A stretch of 64,000 nucleotides of DNA from Sternotherus odoratus (lineage: Eukaryota > Chordata > Testudines > Kinosternidae), in contig JAVMKO010000005.1 in the NCBI GenBank assembly GCA_032164245.1, forward strand, positions 47,942,193 to 48,006,192. The letters are read 5' to 3'. Made by a program: the position numbers and the translations under genes. Positions 1 to 12,600 of this stretch are shown in pieces (position 1 is the first letter of the stretch; each line of letters starts with the position of its first letter). The notes beneath the pieces were generated by a model, which ran no database searches, had not been told where the DNA came from, and saw only the letters and a program-made list of their open reading frames with translations.

Positions 1-688
1 AGTCTTGACAAGCGTGCTGGCCAGGCAGCCAGGGAAGTGATGCACAGCTATGGCTGAGTGGCAACACAGTGGCTCTCCGCTCTGGCAAGACATCCAACAG
101 AGCCACACTCGCAGGCAGTGGCCACATCACGGCTGCTAACGTGAACTTGCCCCCCCCAGCAACCACTGTGCCTCCAGCGGTAACTGGCACTTAACGCTTC
201 CAAAGGCGAAAAGCCACCCAGGCCCCTCAATGCTGTAGACAGAGGAGGAACATTCCTTCCAGGTCCTTACAATGGTGAGTTTATGCCACGCAGCATGGGA
301 TTCAATCAGCGGCGTCGATACAGACGAGAGGGGTCATTAAGGCTCAGGTCATGTCGACGGGTTTCTAAAGGGTTGGAGAATGTAAACAGCAACGTCCTGA
401 GGCAGGAGATACCAGAAGCTGGACACGAGCTGAAGAGAAGGGCGGAAATCCTGGCTCTGCAGCCGGATCACTTGTTGGATGAGAGCACGTTTTATAAAGG
501 AATCATGAACGTGATGTAAATACCTAGACAGAGCTGGAAATTAGCCCTCAGTTCAGTGTTTCACCCCTGCAAATGCACTCACAGCCAGCCGCGTATCCGC
601 AGGCAAGCACACCTGCCCGGGCTCCATCCACCTCAGTCTGCTCCCTCCTCCCCCATCTCTGCCTGGATACACACCGCTGGGCACTCAC

Positions 689-3600
689 CCGAGAAATCTT
701 TGTTTTCCGTTTGGCAAAGTACTGCATCTGGGTCTCCCGCAGCAGCGTCTCCCCCCCGGCGATAGCCAGAACGATGGCGTCGGCAAAACGCTCAGCCCTC
801 ATGCACAGCTCCACCGCGCCGGCAAAGTTCCCCACCAGGAGCGCCTGGCTGATCAGCCCGTCCGTGTCTGGAGTGCGGGAAAGGAAGGCACCGCGTCAGG
901 GTGAGCAACGGAGCAGTTCATCCGGGGCTGCCCACCACCCTGGCTGCAATGAACCATGGACACCAGTGAAAAGGCAGCTCTGCAACAACTGGGATCCACC
1001 TCCAGGCCTTTCCCGCCACGTGTGCTGAAGGCGTCTGTCCTCTGCGGACATGCACTGGTCAATGCCATGCGCACGGGGAGAGGACGTGGATTTGGGTACA
1101 CTGAACAGCGCGCCAATGGGCCAGGCTGTGTCCCTTTATAGGGCAGCGGCTTCCTTCACATAACGCGGGCCCTGCAATACCTGTTGTGACCGGGATCTCC
1201 AACGTGCTCATGTCCTGAGGGACGAGGCTGTCAAAGAACCCTGAAGAGGAGGACGCAGTACCCGCTTTGGTCATGGAGGGTCTCGAGCCCTGTGCAAAAG
1301 AGAGCAGGGAGAGCGGGCGTTGACGTGAGCCATGCCCAGGAGAACAAGCCTGATGAATATAGTTTCAGTGGATTACAGAGCGGGGTCAGAGTGGTTTGCG
1401 GCTGTTCTACCTGGCTGGGAGTTTCTCTCTATAGTTGATTTCAGCATGGAGGCTCACAGGCCACCTCCTTCATATCTCCTGCCGCTGCACTATCACTAGT
1501 ACCACTGCACCGGCGTAGCAACGACAGGAGTGCCAACCTGCCCCGGAAGGTGCAAAGAGGACACCCAGAAGCTGTGCCGTGGAGCTCAGTTAGGGATATG
1601 GTTAACCCTTGTATTGAAGAACTGAGCGCTGCTCAAACAAGGCTTCCTGCAGCATCATCAACAGCCTGCATGGCACCCTCCCTTGCACCGACTGCCTCGT
1701 CCTTCCAGTCTGCCCTCCTGCAGAAGGGGGGAGGGATAGCTCAGTGGTTTGAGCATTGGCCTGCTAAACCCAGGGTTGTGAGTTCAGTCCTTGAGGGGGC
1801 CATTTAGGTATATGGAGCAAAAATCTGTTGGATGATTTAGTTGGGGATTGGTCCTGCTTTGAGCAGGAGGTTGGACAAGATGATCTCCTGGGGTCCCTTC
1901 CAACCCTGATATTCTATGATAACCTGGTCCACAGATCCTCACCCAGGGAGTCCTACCCTGAGCCCCAGAACTTGTTGGAACTTGTCCTTCTCGTTCATTT
2001 CACTCCTCAACACCCACTTCTTAGTGACCAGCGAGGAGACCAGGGCCTACCTGAGCAGGCTGTGGATCCTGAGCCAAGTCCTCTTCCTCCGGAAAGTGCT
2101 GTTTCTCTGGGATACCGTTCCCCAAACAGGACGTGATCTGCGAAGAAATGGATCAAGCCTCTGTCACAAAGCTGAGTGTGTGGGCCGCTGAAAGGCCAAG
2201 TCGCCCGAAGCCACCAACAACTCCATTCACTTCACCGAGCACTTCAAGAGCCGGCTCAAAAATCTCACTCGGGATCAACGCCCCCATCCTGCATCACAGG
2301 CGCCACCTCTCCCAGCTCCCCTTGCTACTCAGCTAGCACAGGCCTCTCTGCTCCTTGCCAGAACGCTGCTCTCACTGGTGCAAGATCCGTCTCTTATGTA
2401 GCTCTGTCGGTGCCATCTGGAGCAGGATTCCAATAACTTACCACCTCACCCTCTTTCCACCCATTTCCATACCTCACCCGGATCTCTCTCTTGGTATTAG
2501 GGGGGGAGTTAATACCATGTGGTGCTTACAGACACAGTTTGGACAAAGCTGCATTGCCGTGATGCATCAGTTAAAATTGTAGCAGAATTTTCCTTTTAAT
2601 GGGACCTCTGATTGTGCTGAACTCCTGAAATTTCCAGAGGCTCCTTGTACACCCTCCCTTAGAGCCACCTGCTTTGGAACTTGCTCATGAGACGAGTGGA
2701 GATTTGAGTCAGGGGCTGGCACCTTGTAAAGCTACCCTGGGGAGGGCAGGAGCCTAGTGATCAGGAGAGATTAGAAGAGAGGAGGAACACTCCCTGTCTC
2801 CACCCTCCCTGTTTCTCCCATCCAGCAGCTCAGTGGGTTAAGTGACTTGAATCCTGGTCTCCAGAGGTGAAAGGTTAAGTCTCAGCTTAGATCACAAATG
2901 GTGGTCTCATGATAGCTCCCATGTGTGCATCACAGACCCACCACACAATTAGCCAGCATCCGACCTAGGCAGAGCGTCCTGCAGGCCACATCCAGACGTG
3001 CCGGAGGAGCTGCCCAGGTGAGATGGATGTCAGGATCAAGGTGCATCTGGAGAGCTGGGGGGAGGGATTGAAGCCTGAACTATGCCCTGCCCTAGTCACA
3101 TGGTCACAAGTGAAGCAAATCAAGCGTGCACTTTCTAAGTCTAAAGGATCCGCCTTCGTTCGGGTGCAAAGATGTTCAAGCTACACCTCCAAGTGAAACG
3201 TTAGGGGAAGAATTGCTTATAAAATACATAGTGCAGTAGATACCTCTTTCCTGCACTCCCTGAATCTGTTCTTCACCCTCCCCTAATTCACCTGCCACGG
3301 CCCTAAAAGGACCCGCTGTTAAATAAAGACTTTGCTTAGCAAGAAGGCCACTTACCTTTTTCTGCAGCTCTTCTTTACTATAGCCCAGCAGCTTCAGGAG
3401 TTTAGTCCTGGATTCTGGCTCCATGTTCACCTGGGCCCCAAAGGGGATCGGAGACAAAGAGGTGCATAAAGCCAGGCATCTGCACAGAGACAACACCCAG
3501 CGTCCGATGGCAGTGCAAAGCGTAGTGCTCAGTTTACAGATTAGCACCAGGCTGAAGTGCCTGGGGGCGGGGGCAGAAGACACGCGCGGGCCACCTGGCG

Positions 3601-6600
3601 GGGGCGGCTCCGCGCTGAAGGTAGGGGCCGGGAAGCCTATTCTGTTTATTGCTGTCCCCTGAAGGGCTGGGGATACATGAGGCCAGGGACGAGAGAGATG
3701 GGCACATGCAAAACCCATGACAGGAACGATGCAGCGTTAGAATGAGGTCTCTGGCCTTCCCCAGGGCTGTCCTACCTTCAGGAAGTTCCAGAGGTTCTCT
3801 TCACACTGCAGCTGGGCTGCCTGGATCTTGCTCTGGCAATACTCCCGGAGGTTTCCCGACCGCAGGGCCATCTGCAGTTCTCTGGCTCGGGCCAGGAACC
3901 CCGTCTCAGTGACGACTTGGCTGATGAACACCTGGCGTGGGGGACTCGGCTGCATTTGCGGCGCTGGGGCCTTGGTGAGGCCAAAAGTGATTAATTTCCC
4001 CCCAAACTGAGAAGGAGAGAGGGAGGAAAGTAAGTGTCCATATGTGTGAAGGTAAAAACCAGCACACTCGTCTCTCGGGAGCTGGAGAGTTCTCAGCAGA
4101 CACCAAAGTCCCTGAACAGGACAATCATGAGGAACCCAGGCAGACCATAGCCATAGTGTCCCCCCCCCCCCCCCCCCACTGCTGATTTGTACAGGAATCA
4201 AAGCCAGGACTGGCAGCATCACAACCGCAGTCCTCAGTGACACCCCGGGTCTCTGTGTGTGCAGTCACACGTAGCTCACTGCAAACATCAACAGCACAGA
4301 GGACCAGATGCGGTTTGGAATGACTCTTCTCTACAACGGAGATCATCAGACTAACAGAGTACCCTGGAGCCTTTATTTATTGAATTTAGTAATTTTGTGT
4401 TAGGCTGTTGTGGATTCAGCTCTTGTTGCTACAGTTTCAAGCCCAACCGAGTGAAAATCCCTGCTGGTGCTTTTCTCAAATGTGGAGACTCTAGGATCAC
4501 ACGAGGTCCAAGGATAGTGACCACAGACACAATGACCTTCCTGGCATAGGGTTATTCCTAGGTTACCCACTCATGTCCAGCATTCTTAAGCCTATGGCCT
4601 AGTAACCTGCATCTATTTAGCACACATTGATTAGAGATGAAGTAGGATATGAACTGACCAGAGCAGCACATAATACAATGGATGAGAGAAGGCACCAGCT
4701 GGCTACAACACCACTCTGAAATGGCACGAGATAATAGCACAATCTGGGAGAAAAGCCGGGTGGCAGAAAGGCGAGAGAGAGAGAATAAGGAGATGAGGAG
4801 AAGAGGGAAAGAGGAAAAAGAGACGATGGAATGGGAGGAAAGACAGGAGAGAACAGATCTTGCCTATAAGAGAGGCACTTCTGAGACTGGGCTAGTTTCA
4901 TTAACTATCCAGTAGGACATGGGAGTCAAACAGCAGCTCCCTCCATTCAGAGCAAGCCCCCATCACTGCTATAGAGACAGGTGTTGGCGAGGCCTCTGAA
5001 CACCACAGCAAAGGATTCTTAGCTGACAGAGCAAAACTGCTAGCACCAAGAAGACCACAATGGTCTCCAACATGGGAACCAGATCCCCTCTGAGCCCCCG
5101 AGGGGGGCCAGAACCACTCTCCTGTCCAGGCAAAGATACTCCGCACACTTACTGCGAACGAGACCCCCACCGGCCTGCGAATCCACTTGGGGGGCTTTTT
5201 CAGTGGTGGGATCAAGGTGGTCTGAGCCACCTGCGCCGGCACCTGAAGAGGAGGAAGGGTCTGTCCCGTGCCGAAGGGGTCCAGGCTGTTAAAGGAGGAG
5301 GAGATCTGAAATCAGAGGGGAATAATTAAAGAAGTTACATCTCACCCTGCAGGCAACACGATCATTTAGTCCAGCTGTTAAGTTACTCTCCTCTGATTAT
5401 TCTCAGTGGTGAAAAAACAGGACATCAGCATGTTCCCAGAACAGTGTCAGCACATCCTTATGAGAGACATAGCATACCTGGGACACAGACTTATACAGAC
5501 CTTAATTAGTTTTAGTTCTTGAATGGTTTTATCCTTGGGAAGTTACTTCTCTCTAGTAACATGAAAACTTCCAAAGGGAAGCGGTTTGCCCTACTACCCC
5601 ACTCCTAAATAAAAAGATTATTAAATGTCATGGTCTCCCACAAACAAGGCAAACAACTGGTCATAACTTGTCTGACTTGTTTTTAATGTTGCTGATGGGG
5701 GACTGTTGAGGGGTTCTTTGTTGCGAGGGTCTTTTAAACCAGTTATTTTCTAGGATTTGGGGTTGAACGTTCTGGGAACTGGCGCTAAAACAACATCCCA
5801 AGACATTTTCACCCAGAGGACACTGTGACAGCTTCCTCAAAAGTGTTCCGAGCTGTATCTTTTTAGTATTTCTGGGAGATAACATGCCATGGGGGCTGCA
5901 TGTCTGTGAACAGTAACAACTGTTTAAAATTGCTGGCTTAAGCAAGTCCTTCCCCAGAACTGAAGTTCGCTCTGCATGACCCAACTTGAACCTAACAGGA
6001 CTCGATTGCATGGCTCCAAGACAGGCCTCGCACCGGAGTTGTCCAAAGACCCTGGAGGGAGGCAGGGAAGCCAGAGTGAGCAAAGATGACAAATAATAAG
6101 AACCCAGGTTAAGGCAGAAAAGCCTCATCTTTTAGGTCAAAAGGCAGCTGAGGGAAGACTGAACCCCAAAACCAATCACCTCAGGGGGAGGCAGTCATCA
6201 CAGCACCACACTGGCTTATGCCAACCCCGGACCGGTTTCCCTACACCCAGTAAAAGCCTGCTGATGACCAGCACTGGGGCCAGCTAACTCCTTGACTGCA
6301 GTTCTAGCTCCTACCTCAGAACAGTCCAGAACACCAGGAGAGCTGAGGAGTCTGTGACCTGCCGCTTGCTTGATTTTCCCTTTTGTTTCTATTAAGTGGA
6401 AGACATCCCAGCTTGTTTTATCCTCGAACATTAGTGTAGTTGGTTGCCCGTTTATGTTTATATGCACCAGTGACGTCTACACAGGGAGAGTGCCAGAAAG
6501 TTCACCGGGTTTAACCAACTCTAAGCAGCATCACAAAGAGGCTCATTACAGCATGTCCTGTCTTTTGAGAGTCCTAAGAAACTCCAAGCTGTCTGCCAGA

Positions 6601-9600
6601 CAAGAGTTGAAAAACTCTGGCTTATCAGAATATTCTGCTAAGGCCTGTATTGTAATATTTCTGTTGGGGGGAGGGAGAATTGAAATGTAAGAAGGAAACT
6701 TTGTAATTGGCTAAGAGACTGTGCCTGACATTAGACGACAATTTGGTTTTCATATCAAAATATTTAACCTGCTCCAAGCTATAGATTAGGACGGCTTGGG
6801 TAAAATTCTTTAGTCAGGGTTCAGAACCAAATGGACAGCCACCTCCCTAGATCCCTTCTCAGCAGTTAGAAGGATTATTTGTTGTATTAATCTGATAATT
6901 TAACTAATTTAAGCCTTTCATTCCAATTCAATACAGACTACCTTGATGCGCTCAACACTGTATTATCTTAATGGTATGTTGGTTTTGTAGTAGCTTACCT
7001 CTGTTGATACGTTTACGTAATTTTATTTTTGTTTAATAGCTTTAATAAAATTGATAAAAAGATACGGAGTCTGATTTCTGTCAATCGGCAACGTGGGTCC
7101 AGAATCCTTGCGGCTCTGGCTGGACGTTAGCAGGACAACCTAAAGCTGGATCACCTCCCCACAATTAATTTTGGTTTTCTCAAACACCATATGGATCTGA
7201 GACCCCCTCACACCCCCGCACCACGGTGCTCACGGCAGCATCCGTGGCCACAGTGAAACAACCCTCTACTGTCCAGTGCCCCCTGAACCCAAGTACCAGC
7301 CATCGCGGCCAGCCAGCACGCCCGTTCTCTGTTCCATGGGACTCTACCTTGTCAGCCTGAGTCTTCTGCTGAGCTGCTAGGCTCCCACCCATAACGGAAT
7401 AAACGTTGATCCACCCATCGAAAGAGGCAGCGGAAAAGACTGATGGATTCCGAGGGCACCACTGGACATCAAAGCACCACTGACTCTGAGTGGGCAGCTC
7501 ATAAATCACCTAACACGGACGGGGAGAAGGCAGAACGTTATAAGAAACAGTCACTTGTTTTCCCCCAAGCTACTCATGCATGGCAGATCTGCCACATATT
7601 CCTGACATCTTTCACCATGCGTAATGCACCCGGATTGTGATCACTTCCTTGTAGTCCACCAGCTAGGCCACACTGCAGGTACAATATTTCAGAAAAACTA
7701 GCACCAACACCAGCAGGCCCCTGAGAGCTGCAGTGCATAAGAGCAGAAGGGTTTGGGCGGCAGAGTGACATTGATTTGGAACGTTTAACCCTAGTCAGTT
7801 TCACTCTGTTTTCAAAGGCTATGACTAGCCTTGGGGTGGCATGTATCCTGCAGGTCCATACCGGCAGCTAAACACCACAGTGGAAGCCTCCAGCAGCAGG
7901 GGGAGGGTCCGGAAGCAGGAACAGGGCCGGCGACAGGGGGGAGCTTAAGGGGGGCCCCCGATGTAGTGCGGACGCTCGGACCTGTGCAGAGGTGCGGCGC
8001 ATGCGCCGCGCGGCTGCGGCTGACCATGTGCAATCCTGGGCACCGCTGGCAACCCCAGCGCTGCGCTGTAGCGCGGCAAGCGCCCGCATGCACCGCACGG
8101 CTGAGGCCGACGGCAGACTCCGACCACAGCGGGGGCCCGGGGAAGCGCGCCCGGCCGCCCTGGTGGTGTGCGGCGCTGACGGTGACGGAGCGGAGGCGCC
8201 AAAAAGGGGTCAAGGGGAGCCGGCCTTGCCAAGGTAAGGGGGCAGGGGGCCCAGCCCCACTCGGGGGGCGGTGGCTCCGGGGGGGCCTTTGGGCAGGCGG
8301 GTGGGCTCTGCGGTGAGTTCACCCCTGCCTCGGGAGGTTCATTCATCGGCGTGGCTGGGGGAGCTGGGGGGCAGGTAAGGGGGCTGTGGGGGGGGAGCAC
8401 CGGCTGGGCTGGGGGGGGGAGGGGGGAGGGGAACTGGGAAGTGCCGCCTGGGCTGGGGGAGTCCCCTCAGCCGCTGTCAGCTGGGGAGGGGGAAGCGCCG
8501 GCTGGGCTGGGGGGGGCCCAAACGATCAGAGTAGGGGGCCCCAAAATTTCTGTTGCCGGCCCTGAGCAGGAAGACAGAGTGACACTATGCTACAGAACCA
8601 GTGTAGATGTGGAGGCATGGCTTGGATACAGAGATAACTCACACATGGTATATACCCAGGGGTTCAGGTATAGTACATTCTAGTCTACTAGTCTACGCTG
8701 CACCCCTCCATCCACACTGCTATTTTTACCCACACTAGCTGGGTGTGCAACCATCTGTACACTACACACCACTACAAGTGGGGACGTCCTTAAAGTGCTT
8801 CTGCCCCCAGCACTTGTAATGTGGTAGCACCTGCTGTCAAAGGAAGGAGACACCCCAGAAGAGAAATAGCAAGAAAAAGGGAGAAATAAATCAACAAAAG
8901 ACAAGTCCTGGGGTAGGATGGACAGACAGGGCACGTTCTCACTCTCTCCAGAGAGGGGGCATTGGAATGGTTTGGAGCAGGCACCGAAGTGGGACAACAT
9001 GTTAAATGACTCACAGCATGCAAATACATACCAGGCAGGAAGTGTGTACTTACTGCCCTGGAATCAAACCTGCCACGCACCTCACCAATGCAGGGGTTCC
9101 AGCACAAGATCCGGTTGTCTTTGGCACTGCTGAGAAGGAGCTCAGGGTCAGCCTGGCACCAAGAGAGAGACAGGACTCCCCTGAAACAGACCAGACGTAA
9201 CATAGTCAACTCCATGAGAGCAAGGCCCCACTCTCTGTTCCAGTCACACTGTAGCAGCTTATATGGACACGTTAACACAGCATCATCATTGCGACATCAC
9301 TTCTCCACCTCAGTCAGGCTAGAATGAAACTCCGATACCTCTGCTCCTCAGTTCAAAAGCCGGACAGCCTGACCCAAAAGATGGGAATCCTCTGAGAGGT
9401 GGAGCAACAGCCAGGCTCCTACCTCGTGTGCCCCTCAAGCTGACTCAAAGGAGAGGTGGCAAAGCGTAGGTCCCATATCTGGATCACCGGCATGCGGTCG
9501 TCCTCAGAGGAAAGGACCAGCTGGGTAGCGACTTCTGGGTGCCAGGCCATTCCCGAGCAGTGCATCTGGGGACACAACACCACAGGATGACGCTGACTGG

Positions 9601-12600
9601 CAACAGTCGAAGGCCTGGTTTACAGGAATCGGTTAGGTCAGCGTGAGACAGCTCACCTCGACCTAATTATGTCAGCGTCCACATTACAGCCTTGCCCCGC
9701 CCATATAACTACCCTACTACAACGACATAACTTCAAGGTAAGCGCTACGCTACCTGTGGAGATGGAGTCCTTAGGGTGATTCAGTGTCTGTGTAGGCACC
9801 GAGCAAGGGGGAAACGTTTATGGCGGGCTGGGAGGCAGAGGCAAATTTACTGTCTGCTACTTACCAGCAGCCAGACAGCAGGGAAAGTAGAAGAGCGCAC
9901 CAGGGCGCGCTGTGCCTCAGGGATGCCTTGAAAACCAGTTTTCTGAGTGCCCGACATGGCGTTTGAGAACCTGCTCCCTTGCTCTGCTCTAAGCCTGCTG
10001 TCCTTGCACCCTCTTTCCCTCCCCCCTCCCCATGCTTGCAGAGGAAATAAATTCAGTGTTTTACAAATCATGGTTCCTTTATTGCTTCATCACAAATACA
10101 AATACAGGGGATCACTGTCAAGGTAGCCCGGAAGGGGTGGGTGAGGAGGGAAACCAGCAGTCGCACTGGTGGAGGAGCGGACAGAGAAGGGGGGGAAGGG
10201 GGGAGAGGAAGGGGGTCCAAGACACAGCAGCTTTTAAAAGTTTTCAGAGAACCTCAGGCTGCTGCTGCTTGTGCTGCCTTGTGGGGTGGAGTGGGTCGGT
10301 CCACGGAGCTTGCCCCCCCAGGTTCTCACCCCGCGTCTGGGTGGGGAAGCTATGGGAGTTGGGGAGGGGGGGAGGTGGTTACACAGGGGCTGCAGAGGCG
10401 ATCTTTGGCCCTGCTGCAGCTCCACCAGACAGCGCAGCATGTCGTTTTGGTCCTCCATTATCCGGAGCAAAGCATCCATGCGTCTTTCTTCGCGGTCCTG
10501 ACGCTGCAGCCACATTTCTTCCCTCTTTTCAGCTGCGGCTCTCGATTCCTGCCTTGCCTGTATCAATCTTTCCCTCCATTCCGTCTGGCGGGCTGCCTCA
10601 GCGCGCGAGTTCTCCAGTAGTTCACTGAACATATCATCGCGCGTTCGCGTTTTCTTTTTACGCTTTCGTATCTGCGATGCACGGCGTGAGGAGCAGGACG
10701 GGGGATTCTGAGATAATTGTTCATCTGTGGGCGAATGTGGGCAAAGAAAGTTTGAAAGTTATGAGACAGATGTAGTCTCGGACGGTACACAATGGGAGTA
10801 CTATGCCGTTTGCAACCTCAGTATTCAGAGGCCTGATATGATTTCTGTACAAGGTCATATTCCACACCTAAAAGTGACTGAATGGCTCACAGAAAAGTCA
10901 CAGCATCTCAGACACATATGCGTGCCTCAGCCCAACACGGCTTCTGAAATCACCGTGCAGCCGGCCATGGTAAGTTCAAATCCATATTTAAAAGCAGCAC
11001 TTGGATATTCTAGAGTAACCCCACCCCCTTCCCCCCACCATGTGGAGACCTCCCCCCCCACCGCGTGGCTCCCACTGAACCGCAAACTGCAAAACAAAGC
11101 CCAAAAATCTCTCGCTAAGGGCTGGCTGGGGCTCTTCTGAGGAGGCAAACGCTTGCAAAATGACTCTTCAAATTCCCTGCTAGCTACCGCTATGGGCTGG
11201 CGGGGGGGGGGGGGGGGGGATGGGGGCGGGTGAGCGTTTGGGGGGAGGGGGGGGGCGGTTGGTCGGTCTTCAGCAGAAAAGATTACTTTGCAGCTGGGAA
11301 TCTTTATCTCCCTACTAATTGCAGTCCGTATTTCAAACAGGCAACCATGAATGACATCACTTTGCTTAGAATTTCTCAGAGAGATAGAGGGCGCATGCTC
11401 CTTGACTCCATGCAAAGTCCTGGTCCATTCGCCGCAATGCTAACCTGCTCAATGATACCAGACTACTTACTACTTTCGTGGCGTGGGATGGTCTCCAATC
11501 ACGGGGGACCACATAAGGCGGCTCTCCCCAGAAATCTGGTGTGGAAGATTCATCGCTACAACCTGGATAGCTTCATTGAAATGTCCGTGGAGGACTTCCG
11601 GTCAATCCCGGAGTATATTGACAAACTCTTTGAGTAGAAACTGACCAGCAATGAAAGCACGCTAAGTCCTTAGGGCAAGTTAACCATTAATAAATGCTTC
11701 CTTTAAAAATCATGCGTCATGTAATTCCTTTAAAAAAAACACTTACCCCCCCTGGGAGGCTTGGGAGGGTGCTGGCTGCAGGGTGATAAACAGCTCCTGG
11801 CTGTCTGCTAACACGGTTTCTCCGCTGGCCTCCTGCTGCTCCGTGAAATTTCCCTCCTCCTCCTCGTCATCCTCATCAGAATCGTTCTCGTCCCTGACGA
11901 TTATCCCATCGGTGGAGTCCACGCAGACCGGTGCGATGGTGGTGGGGGCGCCCCCCATTATCTGATTTAGTTCATTGTAGAACCGGCATTTCCGCGGCGC
12001 GCCCCCTGATCGTCCGTTTGCCTCCTTGGCTTTCTGGAACGGTTGCCTCAGCTCCTTAATTTTTATGCGGCACTGTGTGGCGTCCCTGTTGTGGCCCCTT
12101 TCCAGCATGGCCTTGGAGACCCTGGCAAACGTGTTGGCATTCCGTTTGTTGTTGCGGAGTTCCAACATCACGGATTCCTCTCCCCAGATAGCGATGAGAT
12201 CCAACACCTCATTAGTGGACCACGCTGGAGCTCTTCTCCTCTGGCTGGTCTCCAGGGCAGCTGAGCTCTGCATGGCGGCTTGTGCTGCTGATTTCTCTGA
12301 ATGGCGACTGAGCTGTGCAGGTGAGCTGGCCACGCTGACCAAACAGGAAATGCTATTCAAATGTTCCCGGGTCTTTTCCTGTCTACCTGGCCAGAGCAGC
12401 GAGTTGAGTGTGCTGTCCAGAGCAGTCACAGTGGAGCAGTGAGGCAGTCCAGAGCGGTCAGAATGGAGCATTGTGGGACAGCCTCTGGAAGCTATTAATG
12501 TCAGTTGCGTCCTCACTAGTCCACAATCGACCTTGAAAGGTCGATTTTAGTGCTACTTCTCTCGTTAGGGAGGAGTTATAAAGTCGATTTTGAGGGCCCT

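Noticed and set aside
283..519. 78-codon plus-strand frame at the left edge
   Set aside because: No splice sites, homology or promoter recognised; the region is expected to be SEC31B intron.
1727..1800. tRNA gene
   Set aside because: The tRNA-like head is fused to a CR1-like tail and lacks a foldable acceptor stem and terminator: it is a SINE.
3176..3718. 180-codon minus-strand frame
   Set aside because: It is a read-through of the SEC31B exon 3356-3430 into both introns; only the middle 25 residues are real.
11743..12516. Start of the Myb-like protein at 12516
   Set aside because: The first ~80 codons lack family similarity; the domain begins just after the ATG at 12273, which is preferred.
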